A stretch of DNA of 64,000 nt, taken from the NCBI GenBank assembly GCA_025361735.1, contig JANYKD010000439.1:1-64000 (forward strand). The letters run 5' to 3'. Positions within the stretch are counted from its first letter, which is position 1; the number at the start of each line of letters is the position of its first letter. Both the position numbers and the translations under genes were made by a program. The notes below the pieces were generated by a model. It made no database searches. It was given only the letters and a program-made list of their open reading frames with translations, and had not been told where the DNA came from. Source of the stretch: Phycisphaerales bacterium (GTDB lineage: Bacteria; Planctomycetota; Phycisphaerae; Tepidisphaerales; Tepidisphaeraceae). Below are positions 18,590-27,696 of the stretch, one piece after another.

Positions 18590-18600
18590 TCCAAAGTCAA
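18572..18600 (-). promoter_or_regulatory. Promoter of the tetR-efflux operon
   Basis: Minus strand: TTGACT (18600-18595), 17-bp spacer, TAAACT (18577-18572). The spacer and -10 box are inside the second operator-like repeat. It lies 42 bases before the TetR start codon. Confidence 0.6.
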
Positions 18601-18727
18601 CGATCTCCTGTGTCGGTAGGTGCAGAGTGGGTCGAACGTCAGACGCGGTCGGTGTCAGCAGGGCTATACTCAACTGCTGGGAGCTGTTCGACACGGGCTG
18701 ATCTTGGCGAGTCAGAGGTGATCAGAG

Positions 18728-19423
18728 ATGCGAATTCTGGTGGTGGAAGACAATCCGAAAATGTGTGAGGCGTTGCGGCGTGGGCTCAGTGAAAACGGGT
18801 TCGCGGTGGACACGTCGCCCAACGGCTTTGAGGCCGAGGAAATGGCGACGACGACCGCATATGACGTGATCGTCCTGGATCTGCTCCTGCCGGATCGCGA
18901 CGGGACGGAGATCTGCCGCAATTTACGCCGGCGGAAGATCACCACGCCAATCATCATCCTCACCGCTCTGAGCGCGACCGACGAGAAGATCACCGGGCTC
19001 GACGCCGGGGCGGACGATTACATGACGAAGCCTTTTGAGTTTGACGAGCTGGTCGCCCGGATTCGCGCCGTGCTCCGCCGCGGGCAGGCGACCGAATCGC
19101 GAACGCTGCGGTGCAATGGGCTGGAACTGGACTTGTACACGCGTCGGGCGGCGCGCGGCGGAAAAACAGTCGAATTGTCCAACAAGGAATTTGCGTTGCT
19201 GGAGTTTCTCATGCGCCATCCCAACCGCGTGCTCACCCGCACGCAGATAGGTGAGAAGGTCTGGGACATGAACTTCGAACCTTCCAGCAATGTGATCGAT
19301 GTCTACATTGCGGCGTTGCGCCAGCAGGTCGATCATGGATTCGACAAGCCGCTCATCCACACGGTCAAGGGGGCCGGCTATCGGTTCGGCGCCATGGGCG
19401 ACGATAGCGATACGGCCACGTGA
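18728..19423 (+). CDS. OmpR/PhoB-family response regulator
   Basis: A 231-residue two-component response regulator. The receiver domain (1-115) has the acidic pair E7/D8, the phosphorylation site Asp51 in VLDLLLPD, Thr79 and Lys101 (TKPF). The C-terminal winged helix (about 125-225) carries the trans_reg_C pattern ending in VKGAGYRFG. It resembles CusR/QseB-type regulators. The partner kinase is the histidine kinase at 20061-21146. A TATACT box at 18665-18670 may be the promoter -10 element. A good hairpin terminator follows the gene. Confidence 0.92.
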   Translation: MRILVVEDNPKMCEALRRGLSENGFAVDTSPNGFEAEEMATTTAYDVIVLDLLLPDRDGTEICRNLRRRKITTPIIILTALSATDEKITGLDAGADDYMTKPFEFDELVARIRAVLRRGQATESRTLRCNGLELDLYTRRAARGGKTVELSNKEFALLEFLMRHPNRVLTRTQIGEKVWDMNFEPSSNVIDVYIAALRQQVDHGFDKPLIHTVKGAGYRFGAMGDDSDTAT

Positions 19424-19447
19424 CAACACATTCGCAGGGGACGCCCC

Positions 19448-19491
19448 ATCATTGCGGGTTATGAAACCTGCGATGATTCATTTGTTGTCTT
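19448..19491 (+). terminator. Rho-independent terminator after the response regulator
   Basis: A 13-base arm at 19448-19460 and its partner at 19465-19477 pair throughout as RNA (two G-U pairs), with loop ATGA, followed by the T-rich run TCATTTGTTGTCTT. Confidence 0.6.
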
Positions 19492-19519
19492 GACAATTCT
19501 GGAGGACGGTCAATAGGGT
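19490..19519 (+). promoter_or_regulatory. Weak candidate promoter for the DUF4926-kinase segment
   Basis: A perfect TTGACA (19490-19495) is followed after 18 bases by TAGGGT (19514-19519). The -10 box is poor. If real, it would let the DUF4926 and kinase genes be transcribed apart from the regulator gene. Confidence 0.3.
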
Positions 19520-19706
19520 GTTGTATTGGTCGAGGGGAGCGTTCGAGGCGTGAGCGATGTGGTTTTCGGCCTGAGCCGTCGTTCAATGTCATGTATACAT
19601 CTTCGGGTTCGGCAATCGATCAGCGCGCGGATTCCTCCAGCGTGAACTGAAGCAGGGCCGGCCCGCTTATGCGATCCATTGATGGTGGCTTGGCGAGGAG
19701 TCCGCC

Positions 19707-19949
19707 ATGAACCAGTTACGCGTGAATGATCGTGTGCGGCTGAGCGAAGGCATCCCCGAAGTTCAGGTGTCTCGCGACATGATCGGCGTAGTGCGCAGTG
19801 TCTGGTTTGCGCCAGTGTACGCCTATGAGGTGGAATTCCATCTGCAAGACCAGCAGCAAATAGTGCGAGTGCTTGTCCTGGGTGATCAGGTTCAGGCTGA
19901 AGTTGACAACTCGGCCGATGCCGAGACGGAGTATGCCGCCACGGCGTGA
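19707..19949 (+). CDS. DUF4926-like small protein
   Basis: An 80-residue protein. The pattern NDRVRLSEGIPEVQ...MIGVVRSV...YEVEFH...VRVLVLGDQVQ fits DUF4926, a small SH3-like barrel family often found near toxin-antitoxin or regulatory genes. Function is not known to me. It sits between the response regulator and the histidine kinase, an unusual place for it. GGCGAGGAG lies eight bases before the ATG. Confidence 0.6.
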   Translation: MNQLRVNDRVRLSEGIPEVQVSRDMIGVVRSVWFAPVYAYEVEFHLQDQQQIVRVLVLGDQVQAEVDNSADAETEYAATA

Positions 19950-20060
19950 CGCGGGCCGGCGCGAGCGACGCGGTGTTCGCGAGCGAGCCGCAGATTGGAA
20001 CTGCCGGTCGCCCTTGCGGTCAGTGGCGCCGGCAGGCCTGTCTTGGCGCCGTGGAGAACA

Positions 20061-21146
20061 ATGACGGAATCGACGCCTGAATCCGGGTCAAGTGGTGTGC
20101 CCTCGCAGCGGATGGGGATTTCCTTGCGTCTTCGCCTGACGCTGGTGGTTGTTGCCGTCTTTGGTGCCATTCAGGTCGGCGTCGTCGTATGGCTGTTGCC
20201 GGGTGCGGGGTCCGCGAATTGGTGCCTCTTGAGTTCCACGCCAGTCGGGCTGTTGGCGACGGCCGTGGCCGGATGGTTGATCGCCGGGCGCGTGGTTCGC
20301 CCGATCCAGCGGTTGTCCGACTACGCCCACACTCTTGGTCCGGAGACGCTGCAGCAGCCCATTGACGTCGGTTCCAACGCTGTCGAATTGGCGCGGCTGC
20401 AGGAGGAGTTGAATCAGGCGAGGCGGCGCCTCGACGCTGGATTGCAGGCTCAGGAACGCTTTGTGGCCAACGTGTCGCACGAGATCAAGACGCCGATTGC
20501 CACGGTGCTGGCTGAGTCCGAGGTGCTGCGGCGCGACCCATCGCTGTCCGCGGATGTCAGGCGGTTCCTCAACAGTACCGAGGATGAAATGCGCCATTTG
20601 GGCCGGCTTGTGGAAAGTTTCCTGATGCTTACCCGGGTCCGTCACGGGCAGACCGTTGCCACGAGCGATGAACTCTATCCGGTGAATGAACTGGTCATGG
20701 AGTCCGTGCGTCACTGCATGCCGATGGCTCGTCAGTATGGCGTACGCATCGTGCCGCAGTTGACATATGGCGACGGGCGCGACCTGCTGCTCCGCGGCGA
20801 CCTCGAACTGCTGCGGACCATGATCGACAACCTCATCCGTAACGCCATCCGTTTTTCCAAAAGAGATGACGGTGTCGACCTGCGCGTCGAACTGGCGGGC
20901 GATTGCATCTGCGTCCATGTCCGCGATTTCGGCCCGGGGTTGCCCCCGGAATTGATCGCGCATGTGTTTGACCGGTTTGCTCAGGCCAAGGGTGAGGAAC
21001 GTCTGGGGCGGGGGTCAGGGCTGGGCCTGGAGATTGCCCAGGGGATTGCTGAACTACACAGCGGCACCATCGAAGTCGTCAATTGCACCGACACAGGTTG
21101 CTGTTTCAGCATCCGGCTGCCGCTACATCCTCCCAAGTCAGATTAG
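20061..21146 (+). CDS. Sensor histidine kinase (HAMP, HisKA, HATPase_c)
   Basis: A 361-residue membrane sensor kinase. Two TM segments (about 23-46 and 58-77) enclose a periplasmic stretch of only about a dozen residues. A HAMP-like region (RVVRPIQRL) and a coiled coil follow, then HisKA with His140 in FVANVSHEIKTP, and the ATPase with N-box NLIRNAIRFS, G1 DFGPGLPPE and G2 GRGSGLGLEIA. The very short sensor loop suggests it senses the membrane or a partner rather than a soluble ligand. The start at 20061 has GTGGAG four bases upstream; upstream frame to 19995 looks non-coding. Confidence 0.9.
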   Translation: MTESTPESGSSGVPSQRMGISLRLRLTLVVVAVFGAIQVGVVVWLLPGAGSANWCLLSSTPVGLLATAVAGWLIAGRVVRPIQRLSDYAHTLGPETLQQPIDVGSNAVELARLQEELNQARRRLDAGLQAQERFVANVSHEIKTPIATVLAESEVLRRDPSLSADVRRFLNSTEDEMRHLGRLVESFLMLTRVRHGQTVATSDELYPVNELVMESVRHCMPMARQYGVRIVPQLTYGDGRDLLLRGDLELLRTMIDNLIRNAIRFSKRDDGVDLRVELAGDCICVHVRDFGPGLPPELIAHVFDRFAQAKGEERLGRGSGLGLEIAQGIAELHSGTIEVVNCTDTGCCFSIRLPLHPPKSD

Positions 21147-21269
21147 CCGCTTTTCATCCCCATTTCATCGCCGCCTCAGAGGCCTCGCGTATTAATTAAG
21201 AACGTGCGGCAGATCGTCGGTTGTTTGGATCGGATCGGCCGACCGGCTGTAGATCGAAAGGAGATCGAC

Positions 21270-21452
21270 ATGCTTTACTGGGCAGCTGTGTTCTTCGTGA
21301 TCGCCATCCTCGCGGCCGTGCTCGGATTCGGCGGTATCGCGGGTGGTGCCATCTATATCGCGAAGGTGTTGTTCTTCCTCTTTATTGTCCTGTTCATCAT
21401 CGCCTTTCTCAGCGGCATGATCGGCAGGCGCGGCCCGACCATCAAGCTGTGA
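21270..21452 (+). CDS. DUF1328 (YtjA-like) small membrane protein
   Basis: A 60-residue protein made of two hydrophobic helices: [20 protein letters not shown] is the family's typical opening, followed by [27 protein letters not shown]1328 proteins are small inner-membrane proteins often linked with stress responses. The start has GAAAGGAG six bases upstream. It opens a run of four small envelope genes after the kinase. Confidence 0.85.
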   Translation: MLYWAAVFFVIAILAAVLGFGGIAGGAIYIAKVLFFLFIVLFIIAFLSGMIGRRGPTIKL

Positions 21453-21507
21453 TGCGATGGTCAGTTGTCTGGCCGCAATCGACTCATTCTTTGAAAGGAG
21501 CAATGTC

Positions 21508-21876
21508 ATGACTACGCTTTCGAACAAAGGTAATGGTATGGGGTCCGTCACCAAGGCCGGGCGCCATCTCGCTCACGACGTCGGTGCCGGTGCATCCGAC
21601 GTCGGCAGCGACTTCGCCCGCCTCAAGGACGAGATCGTCGCGGCCATCACCCAGGCTTTCTCATCCGCCCGCCACGGCGCCGCGGACAAAGCCGCCGAGG
21701 TCTATGGCGCCGCCCGCAAGCGAGGCGAGAAGGCCGTCCACAGCCTCGAACACTCCGTGGCAAGCCACCCGCTGGCCAGCGTTTCCATCGCCGCCGGCGC
21801 GGGGATGCTCCTCGGCATGTTCCTTCTGCGGCGCCATCGTGCCAGAGCACAGAGCGACGAAGGCAGCGCCTCGTAA
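21508..21876 (+). CDS. DUF883 (ElaB/YqjD-like) membrane-anchored protein
   Basis: A 122-residue protein: an amphipathic helical region (DFARLKDEIVAAITQAFSSA, and AADKAAEVYGAARKRGEKAV), then a C-terminal membrane helix SHPLASVSIAAGAGMLLGMF with a basic tail RRHRAR. This is the DUF883 layout; YqjD of E. coli binds ribosomes at the inner membrane in stationary phase. GAAAGGAG lies seven bases before the ATG at 21508. Confidence 0.85.
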   Translation: MTTLSNKGNGMGSVTKAGRHLAHDVGAGASDVGSDFARLKDEIVAAITQAFSSARHGAADKAAEVYGAARKRGEKAVHSLEHSVASHPLASVSIAAGAGMLLGMFLLRRHRARAQSDEGSAS

Positions 21877-21920
21877 CGACGCGCTGTTCTTCCGTGGAAT
21901 TCCGTTGATGTGAGGCGATC

Positions 21921-22196
21921 ATGAACGATCTGGTCAACATCGTCATTGCGGCGACTGATCTTGCCGAGGCCGAAGGCCGGGCACTCAGACATGCGGTGGT
22001 GCGCACCATGCTCTCCATCGCCCTGGCTCTGGGCGCATGCCTGCTGGCTTTGGCCGGAGCGGCCGCCCTCGCCTGGGCCGGCTTTCTTGGCCTGGCCGCT
22101 GTTCTGCCGACATCGGCCGCAGCGGCCGTCCTCGGGCTGGTGCTTGCGGGTTTTGCCGGAGTAATGCTATGGACAGCTCGGAGATTGCTTCAATGA
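21921..22196 (+). CDS. Two-TM protein of the YqjE / holin-superfamily type
   Basis: A 91-residue protein. An N-terminal amphipathic stretch (NIVIAATDLAEAEGRALRHA) precedes two membrane helices (about 28-53 and 60-84). Position after a DUF883 gene and the topology match YqjE / putative Actinobacterial Holin-X family proteins. Function is not established. It overlaps the next gene by four bases (ATGA). Confidence 0.7.
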   Translation: MNDLVNIVIAATDLAEAEGRALRHAVVRTMLSIALALGACLLALAGAAALAWAGFLGLAAVLPTSAAAAVLGLVLAGFAGVMLWTARRLLQ

Positions 22197-22552
22197 GCCC
22201 GGGCGATGAGTTGCGACTGGCCAAGAGCCAACTCCGCAACTCCGTCGCGGCCTTCGACCCGTTGAAGGCCATTCGACAGAGGCCGCTGGCAACCGTCGGC
22301 GTGGTCTGTGCCGTCGGCGCGGCCGCGGTCGGCTTCCCGCGAACGCGTCGAGTGGTCCTCGACGCCGTGGATGTCGGCCTGCGGACCGTGGTCCGCTCCG
22401 CCGTGCCAGTCGTGCGGGTCGCTCTGGCCGCCAGGCGACCTGGCGGCGCTCGGGCGCACTTTGCCGCCATCGGCAAACCCATCCGGGCCGGATTGCGCCT
22501 TGTTGATGCCGGTCTTAATTACTCTCGTGTTGACCCCCCTGGGCCGGCGTGA
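22193..22552 (+). CDS. YqjK-like small protein
   Basis: A 119-residue protein: helical N-terminus (MSPGDELRLAKSQLRNSVAAF), one hydrophobic segment (PLATVGVVCAVGAAAVGF) and a basic, valine-rich helix. It fits the third position of a yqjD-yqjE-yqjK-like set. The start at 22193 forms an ATGA overlap with the preceding stop; an ATG at 22169 with GGAG seven bases upstream is a good alternative that would add eight residues. Confidence 0.6.
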   Translation: MSPGDELRLAKSQLRNSVAAFDPLKAIRQRPLATVGVVCAVGAAAVGFPRTRRVVLDAVDVGLRTVVRSAVPVVRVALAARRPGGARAHFAAIGKPIRAGLRLVDAGLNYSRVDPPGPA

Positions 22553-22673
22553 TGGGTCCACTCACGTTTCGTGTTTTGTCTGTCGGTTTCGGACGCGTGT
22601 GCGGCCGAATCTTTCAATGTTCGGGCCGACGCCGGATCTCTAGCCTCGGCAAACCATCTAACAAGGAGTCGTT

Positions 22674-23054
22674 ATGAAATCGCTTCTTCTATTGCTTTCA
22701 AGCATGTTCCTGGGCGTTGTGCTTCTGTTGCCCACGGGCTGTCAGACGGAAACCGTCGGAACAAAGTCCTTCATGGGCACCTACACCAGCATGGTGGATT
22801 CGACGCCCGACAAGGTCACCAAGGCGGCGGCAAAGGCTGCTGAGGAGCTCAAGTTGACCGATGTGCAAAGCACGGCCACAAAAATTGATGGCAAGATGGT
22901 CGCCAAGACCGCACAGCGCGATGACGTAACCATCAATGTTGAGCAGGCAGGTGAGAACGTCAGCAAGGTGTCGATCCGCGTCGGCACGACCGGCGACGAG
23001 GCCACCAGCAAGATGCTTCTTGACAAGATCAAGGGAAATCTGCACTGGTTCTGA
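22674..23054 (+). CDS. DUF3568-type lipoprotein
   Basis: A 126-residue lipoprotein with signal MKSLLLLLSSMFLGVVLLLP and lipobox TGC (Cys23). The mature part matches the DUF3568 pattern: a helix with TPDKVTKAAAKAAEELKL, then beta strands with KIDGKMVAKTAQRDDVTINVEQ and VSKVSIRVG...GDEATSKMLLDKI. These lipoproteins are envelope proteins of unknown role. AAGGAGT lies six bases before the ATG. Confidence 0.8.
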   Translation: MKSLLLLLSSMFLGVVLLLPTGCQTETVGTKSFMGTYTSMVDSTPDKVTKAAAKAAEELKLTDVQSTATKIDGKMVAKTAQRDDVTINVEQAGENVSKVSIRVGTTGDEATSKMLLDKIKGNLHWF

Positions 23055-23398
23055 TGCCGTCGCCTGTCTTTTGAAAATGCTCTCGTGTTTCATATAAACC
23101 GCTTGTGCTACAGAGCTTGCAGCACTAAAGGCGTGTGAGATGCGAGCGACCAGAGTCCGCGATGCTGTCCGAAGGTTGTCGAGCTCTCCCGACGGCCTGA
23201 GGATGGCGTCGCGGACCATTTCATGCCAAGACCGGTACTTGTCTTGCCGATAAAATGTATGAAACCGTAGCTTGCGGTCCCGACGTAAAAACGTGACAAT
23301 GAATTCTGCAATCCGGCGAGGGTCGGCGGCGTCTATTCGGCGGAGTCTGGCCGATGGCCGGTAGCATGTCAGTGGTCAACACATAGTGGGGTGCGCAG
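23055..23398. other. Intergenic region of 344 bp
   Basis: No protein gene is supported. The clearest structure is an 8-bp perfect inverted repeat GTCCGCGA (23155-23162) / TCGCGGAC (23209-23216), with a small inner stem GTCG/CGAC, which could be a structured 5' region or a remnant of an element. A possible promoter of the downstream surface-protein gene is not obvious. Confidence 0.4.
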
Positions 23399-26300
23399 AT
23401 GAGGCAGGAGAAACGCCATTCACGCAACAGTCGGCGTCTGCTCACACGGGCGGCGCGCGGCGATCGCCTCGTCAACTACATCGTTACCGGCCTGGAACCC
23501 CTGGAAGCCCGGGTGTTTCTGAGTGTGACCCCGGCCGGCACTACGGCCAAGACGGGCGCCGTCAGCGGCATGGCCTGGGTGGACAGCGATGGCAGCGGGG
23601 ACTTTACCCAGGACGACGACGGCACCGAAGGATACGCCGGGCTCGACGTCCAGTTGCTCAAGGCCGATGGCACAGTCGTCGCTGATGTAAAGACTGCCGA
23701 CGACGGTACATACATGTTCTCCAAGGTGACGCCCGGGCAGTACTTTGTGCAGTTCGACGCAGACGACACGCTCGTTCTGGCACCGGATCTGAGCGACGGC
23801 CTGGACGTGGCCGCTGTAAAGGCGGGCCATATCAAGTCGCCGGCCATCAAAGTGGCGGCCGCCAAGGAAGCGACCGGTCCCACGGCGGCATTTTTGTACG
23901 CCCCGTCCATTTCCGGCACGCTCTACGGCGGCAATCTGACCACCGTCGATCCGCCGCTGCTCGACGGGTGGACCGTCTATCTCGACACCAACAGCAATGG
24001 AAAACTCGACAAAAACGAACCGAAACAAGTTACGGACGCGGATGGGTATTTTTGCTTTAATGGATTGAACGAGGCGAAGTACACGGTTCGGGCCGTGGCC
24101 GAGGGCAAGTACAAGCAACTGCCGGCCAAGTTGTTCGCTCAGACTGTCTCCGCCGAGAATAACAGTGGCGCCACGGCCGACTTCTACCTGTCTCTGAGCG
24201 GCAGTGTCAGTATCACCGGCAAGACCTGGTTTGATGTTAATGGCGACGGGGTGTTTGACGAGGGCGACACGCCGCTGGCCTCGGTTTATGTGGAGATTAC
24301 CAATACCGACGGAACTGCAACACTCGGTGCCATCAGCGACGATTCGGGGGTCTTCACCTTCAGCCCGGTTGATGCGGCGAGCTACACGCTGACCTATTGC
24401 GCCGACGGCTTTGATGGCGGGGGATATGGCCCGGGCGTCGCCGACGGGATGGTGACAACGGAGATTGACTTCGCTCCTGGCCAGACGACCGCCACCGCCA
24501 CTGCGGGATTCATCAGAGTCGGCATTATTTCAGGCAGGGCGGACATGGTCGACAGCACTCCGCTAGCTGAGCGGACGGTGTTCATCGACGCGGATGGCAA
24601 CGGACAGTTCGACGATGGCGAAATCTCAACGACGACGAATGAGGATGGGTGGTACGATTTTACTGCGATTCCGTTGGGCCAGTATAGGGTCTGCGTGTTG
24701 GCCGACGATGGCGTTTCGGCTGCTGGTCAGCCGTTGAGTCTGACACTGGACGAAACGAACCAGACGTCGGCCGATTTCTCGATCGCACCGGAGGATCTCG
24801 CCGGCGGCAGTTCCGGAGGCGGCGACGTCTCCGTATCGCCGTTGCTCTCCGGTACAGTGACGCTCAGCGACGGCACGCCGGCCGCGGGGCAAACAGTCTT
24901 CATCGACGCCGATGGCAACGGGCAGTTTGACGATGGCGAAATGTCCGCAGCCACGGATGAAAACGGCTTCTACGCTTTTGATGGCCTGAACGATGGCACA
25001 TATACAGTGGGCGTGATTGGGGAGGATGGCGTTTCGGCGGCCGGTGCGGAACAGACTGTGGCTGTGAGCGCCGAGACATCGAGCACGGCCGATTTCATGG
25101 TGGATGCGACGGCGGTTCAAACGCCGCCGGATTCGGGCGGTGGTGGCGATCCTGGCAGCGATCCGGCCGGGGGCGATTCAAATACCGGCCTTTCCGGATT
25201 GTTTGACGCGACCGTCAGCGGCACGCTGTTTCTTGACACCAACGGCAACGGTCAGCGCGATGCGGGGGAGATCCCTCTTGCGGGTTGGAGCCTGGCCAGC
25301 ATGCTCAATCGGTCCTCATTCTCCGCTTGCACCGATGCCGACGGTCGCTTTACGGTTGGCGGTCTCTCGGCTGGCGACGACCTCATCGCGGCATCGGGCC
25401 CATTGTGGTCATGCCCGGTGTTGCTTGCGCTCCATGTTTTGCCCCACCAGGTGCAGCAAATCGATCTGGCCGTCCCGCCGAACCCCATGGAAGGCTCCAT
25501 TTTCGGGGCGCTCTTCATCGACAGCAACGGCGATGGTGTGCGCCAAGATGACGAAGTGCCGGCGGTTGGAGTCACCGTGACACTCACCGTGGCAGATGGC
25601 GACGGCGTCCTGACGGCACAATCCGCCGACGACGGCTCGTTCGCGTTCCATGATCTCGGCCAGGACGTCTACACCGTCTCCGCGGTCGGGGGCCTGGCCT
25701 CCTGCCTGGCACCATTTGCAGCCGTCGCGGTTTCTGCCGCCCAGGGGGACGCTTTCGTGTCATTGCCCGTCGTTCCCCTGACAACGATTACCGGCAGGAT
25801 CTACGACGATGCCAACGCCAACGGTGTCCAGGATCCCGGCGAAGCCGGCAAAGCGGGCTGCAAGGTCACCATTCGTGGACGATTCTGTGTCGATGTCTGG
25901 ACGGACGCCGATGGAACATACATCGCGAGCGACCAGCCGGCCGGATGGTATTGGGTGAAGTTCCGGGATGAGAACTCCCCGTATACCCTCGACTCAATTG
26001 GCACTGTCGTCGTCGCCGGCCAGGACAATCGCCTGGACATCGGCATGCAACCGCCGCCGGCCCCTGTGGAGCAGCCCGGTACCCTCAGCGGAATCGCATT
26101 TGTCGACACCAAGCGCAATGGCGTGCTGGATCCCGGTGAGGAATTGCCGGCCGATACTGCAGTCACGCTCGACTACTTCGCCGGCCCGTGGATGGGCCAC
26201 CAGTACTTCCAGGTGACTACCGATGACTCCGGGCACTGGAGCTTTGCTGCGTCGTTTCCCGGTGTCTACACGATCCGCAGCACGTACTTTGTCAGCACTA

Positions 26301-26980
26301 CTGGCGGCACTTTGGTTGGTGGCCGCGCCGACACCGCAGGTACGACGCTCACAATCGACACCGCGGCCGGCGAACCGGCCGTGCCGACTGAATCCAGCAC
26401 GATGCAAGCCTGGGCTGCTACGCCCATCTGCGTATCGATGCCAACGCCTGTGCCGGGGGCTCTGCCGATATTCTGGGGTCCCCAGTTCGAGTGCCAGGAC
26501 GGCATGGCCCCGACCAAAGCCATTGTCAACTACACCGGTGGCGATGTCGCCGATATCAGCGTGCCGGCGATGAGAGGCTATCTCCTGGAATCCCTGACGG
26601 GATCCGCCGATATGTTGAACTCCCGCGGAGCCGGAGCTGCAGGGTTTATCTCCTTGTCCGCCGCCGATTCCGCCAGGAACTTCGTGCAGTCGGTTGATTA
26701 TCGGCCGATCGTTTCCCCCGCAGTGGTCCGATCGGCTACGGCGAAGGTCACCGTGTCTACATCCAGGGCCAAGCCCCACGTTTCCCGCATCAATGCTCGC
26801 AAGCCGCAGGTTCCGGCCGTCGTTGAGCAGTCCGTCCCGACGCCGATATCCGCCGATATGCTAGACATTGCCCGGCCAGACATCTTCGCGACGGCCGGGC
26901 CGATGCAGATGGGCGTACCGGATTCCGTCGCTAATTCAGCGCCTGACGACGTTCTCACGGCCGACAAGAGTCTCTGGTGA
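23399..26980 (+). CDS. Surface protein with LEPR-XLL-like leader and about nine SdrD-B repeats
   Basis: A 1193-residue exported protein. Near residues 31-42 it carries GLEPLEARVFLS, the LEPR-XLL motif found near the N-terminus of planctomycete surface proteins. The body is a string of SdrD-B-like domains (about 50-100, 160-230, 240-330, 345-420, 450-530, 580-660, 675-750, 765-835, 865-950), each with a calcium-binding loop of the form D-x-D/N-x-N/D-G-x-x-D (for example FIDADGNGQFDDGE, present twice). The last 200 residues are unlike the repeats. It is probably an adhesive or structural cell-surface protein. No PEP-CTERM or sortase motif is seen. Confidence 0.8.
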   Translation: MRQEKRHSRNSRRLLTRAARGDRLVNYIVTGLEPLEARVFLSVTPAGTTAKTGAVSGMAWVDSDGSGDFTQDDDGTEGYAGLDVQLLKADGTVVADVKTADDGTYMFSKVTPGQYFVQFDADDTLVLAPDLSDGLDVAAVKAGHIKSPAIKVAAAKEATGPTAAFLYAPSISGTLYGGNLTTVDPPLLDGWTVYLDTNSNGKLDKNEPKQVTDADGYFCFNGLNEAKYTVRAVAEGKYKQLPAKLFAQTVSAENNSGATADFYLSLSGSVSITGKTWFDVNGDGVFDEGDTPLASVYVEITNTDGTATLGAISDDSGVFTFSPVDAASYTLTYCADGFDGGGYGPGVADGMVTTEIDFAPGQTTATATAGFIRVGIISGRADMVDSTPLAERTVFIDADGNGQFDDGEISTTTNEDGWYDFTAIPLGQYRVCVLADDGVSAAGQPLSLTLDETNQTSADFSIAPEDLAGGSSGGGDVSVSPLLSGTVTLSDGTPAAGQTVFIDADGNGQFDDGEMSAATDENGFYAFDGLNDGTYTVGVIGEDGVSAAGAEQTVAVSAETSSTADFMVDATAVQTPPDSGGGGDPGSDPAGGDSNTGLSGLFDATVSGTLFLDTNGNGQRDAGEIPLAGWSLASMLNRSSFSACTDADGRFTVGGLSAGDDLIAASGPLWSCPVLLALHVLPHQVQQIDLAVPPNPMEGSIFGALFIDSNGDGVRQDDEVPAVGVTVTLTVADGDGVLTAQSADDGSFAFHDLGQDVYTVSAVGGLASCLAPFAAVAVSAAQGDAFVSLPVVPLTTITGRIYDDANANGVQDPGEAGKAGCKVTIRGRFCVDVWTDADGTYIASDQPAGWYWVKFRDENSPYTLDSIGTVVVAGQDNRLDIGMQPPPAPVEQPGTLSGIAFVDTKRNGVLDPGEELPADTAVTLDYFAGPWMGHQYFQVTTDDSGHWSFAASFPGVYTIRSTYFVSTTGGTLVGGRADTAGTTLTIDTAAGEPAVPTESSTMQAWAATPICVSMPTPVPGALPIFWGPQFECQDGMAPTKAIVNYTGGDVADISVPAMRGYLLESLTGSADMLNSRGAGAAGFISLSAADSARNFVQSVDYRPIVSPAVVRSATAKVTVSTSRAKPHVSRINARKPQVPAVVEQSVPTPISADMLDIARPDIFATAGPMQMGVPDSVANSAPDDVLTADKSLW

Positions 26981-27084
26981 GGATCGGGCAATGAACTACG
27001 GCCGGGTTGCTCGACTCGGGTGTTTGCTTTGATGCAAGCCGTGCCTGCGTCGTCTCTCTACGCCGCGCCTTTGGCGCCGACCCA

Positions 27085-27570
27085 TCATTCCAGGTCCAGA
27101 AAGTATGCCTGATCGCAGCGTGCGACCAGGTGCTCCGGCTTGTACTGCTGGAAGCCATATTGCTCGTAGAGCCGGATGGCCTCTTTGAGCGCTGAGGCCG
27201 TTTCGAGCACGACGCGTCTGAAGCCCAGGCGCCGCGCTTCGGCCAGTCCATGATCCAGCAACGTTCGTCCCAGGCCTCGCCCGCGGCAGCGACCGCTCAG
27301 GTACATCTTCCGCAATTCGCAGACACGGGGACTCACCAAGCCGATGCCCACCGAGCCGATGATCGTGCCGTCCGCTTCCTCCAAAACGCTGAACGTGCCC
27401 CCGCGTTGGAAGTAGTGCCCGTCGATGTCATCGAGATCGGCATCCGTGCAGCCAGGATCGGGCTTCAGGCCGTACTCGCGCAACACGCCAAAGACCAGCG
27501 TTTTGACCGCCGGACCATCCGCGTTGCGGGCCGGCCGCAGACGCGCGGGATTAGTTGATATGTCAGCCAT
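27085..27570 (-). CDS. GNAT-family N-acetyltransferase
   Basis: A 161-residue enzyme of the GNAT fold, which transfers an acetyl group from acetyl-CoA. It shows motif A with the acetyl-CoA loop RGRGLGRTLLDHGL, the preceding strand CELRKMYLSG, and motif B RLYEQYGFQQY. Substrate cannot be told. The ATG at 27570 begins the natural domain; a frame open to 27918 gives an unrelated extension. There is no Shine-Dalgarno and a TACGCT box lies six bases before the start, compatible with a leaderless transcript. Confidence 0.85.
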   Translation of the reverse strand: MADISTNPARLRPARNADGPAVKTLVFGVLREYGLKPDPGCTDADLDDIDGHYFQRGGTFSVLEEADGTIIGSVGIGLVSPRVCELRKMYLSGRCRGRGLGRTLLDHGLAEARRLGFRRVVLETASALKEAIRLYEQYGFQQYKPEHLVARCDQAYFLDLE

Positions 27571-27696
27571 CGCCGTAGCGTACTTTGTCCGGGTCGCTTT
27601 CGGGAGGGGGGCTGGGCGTCGTTCCCGCAATCTGTGGATTCGACACTGGTCCGGGACTAGACTTGGGGGCATCATCGAGGCAATCACAGGAGAAAC

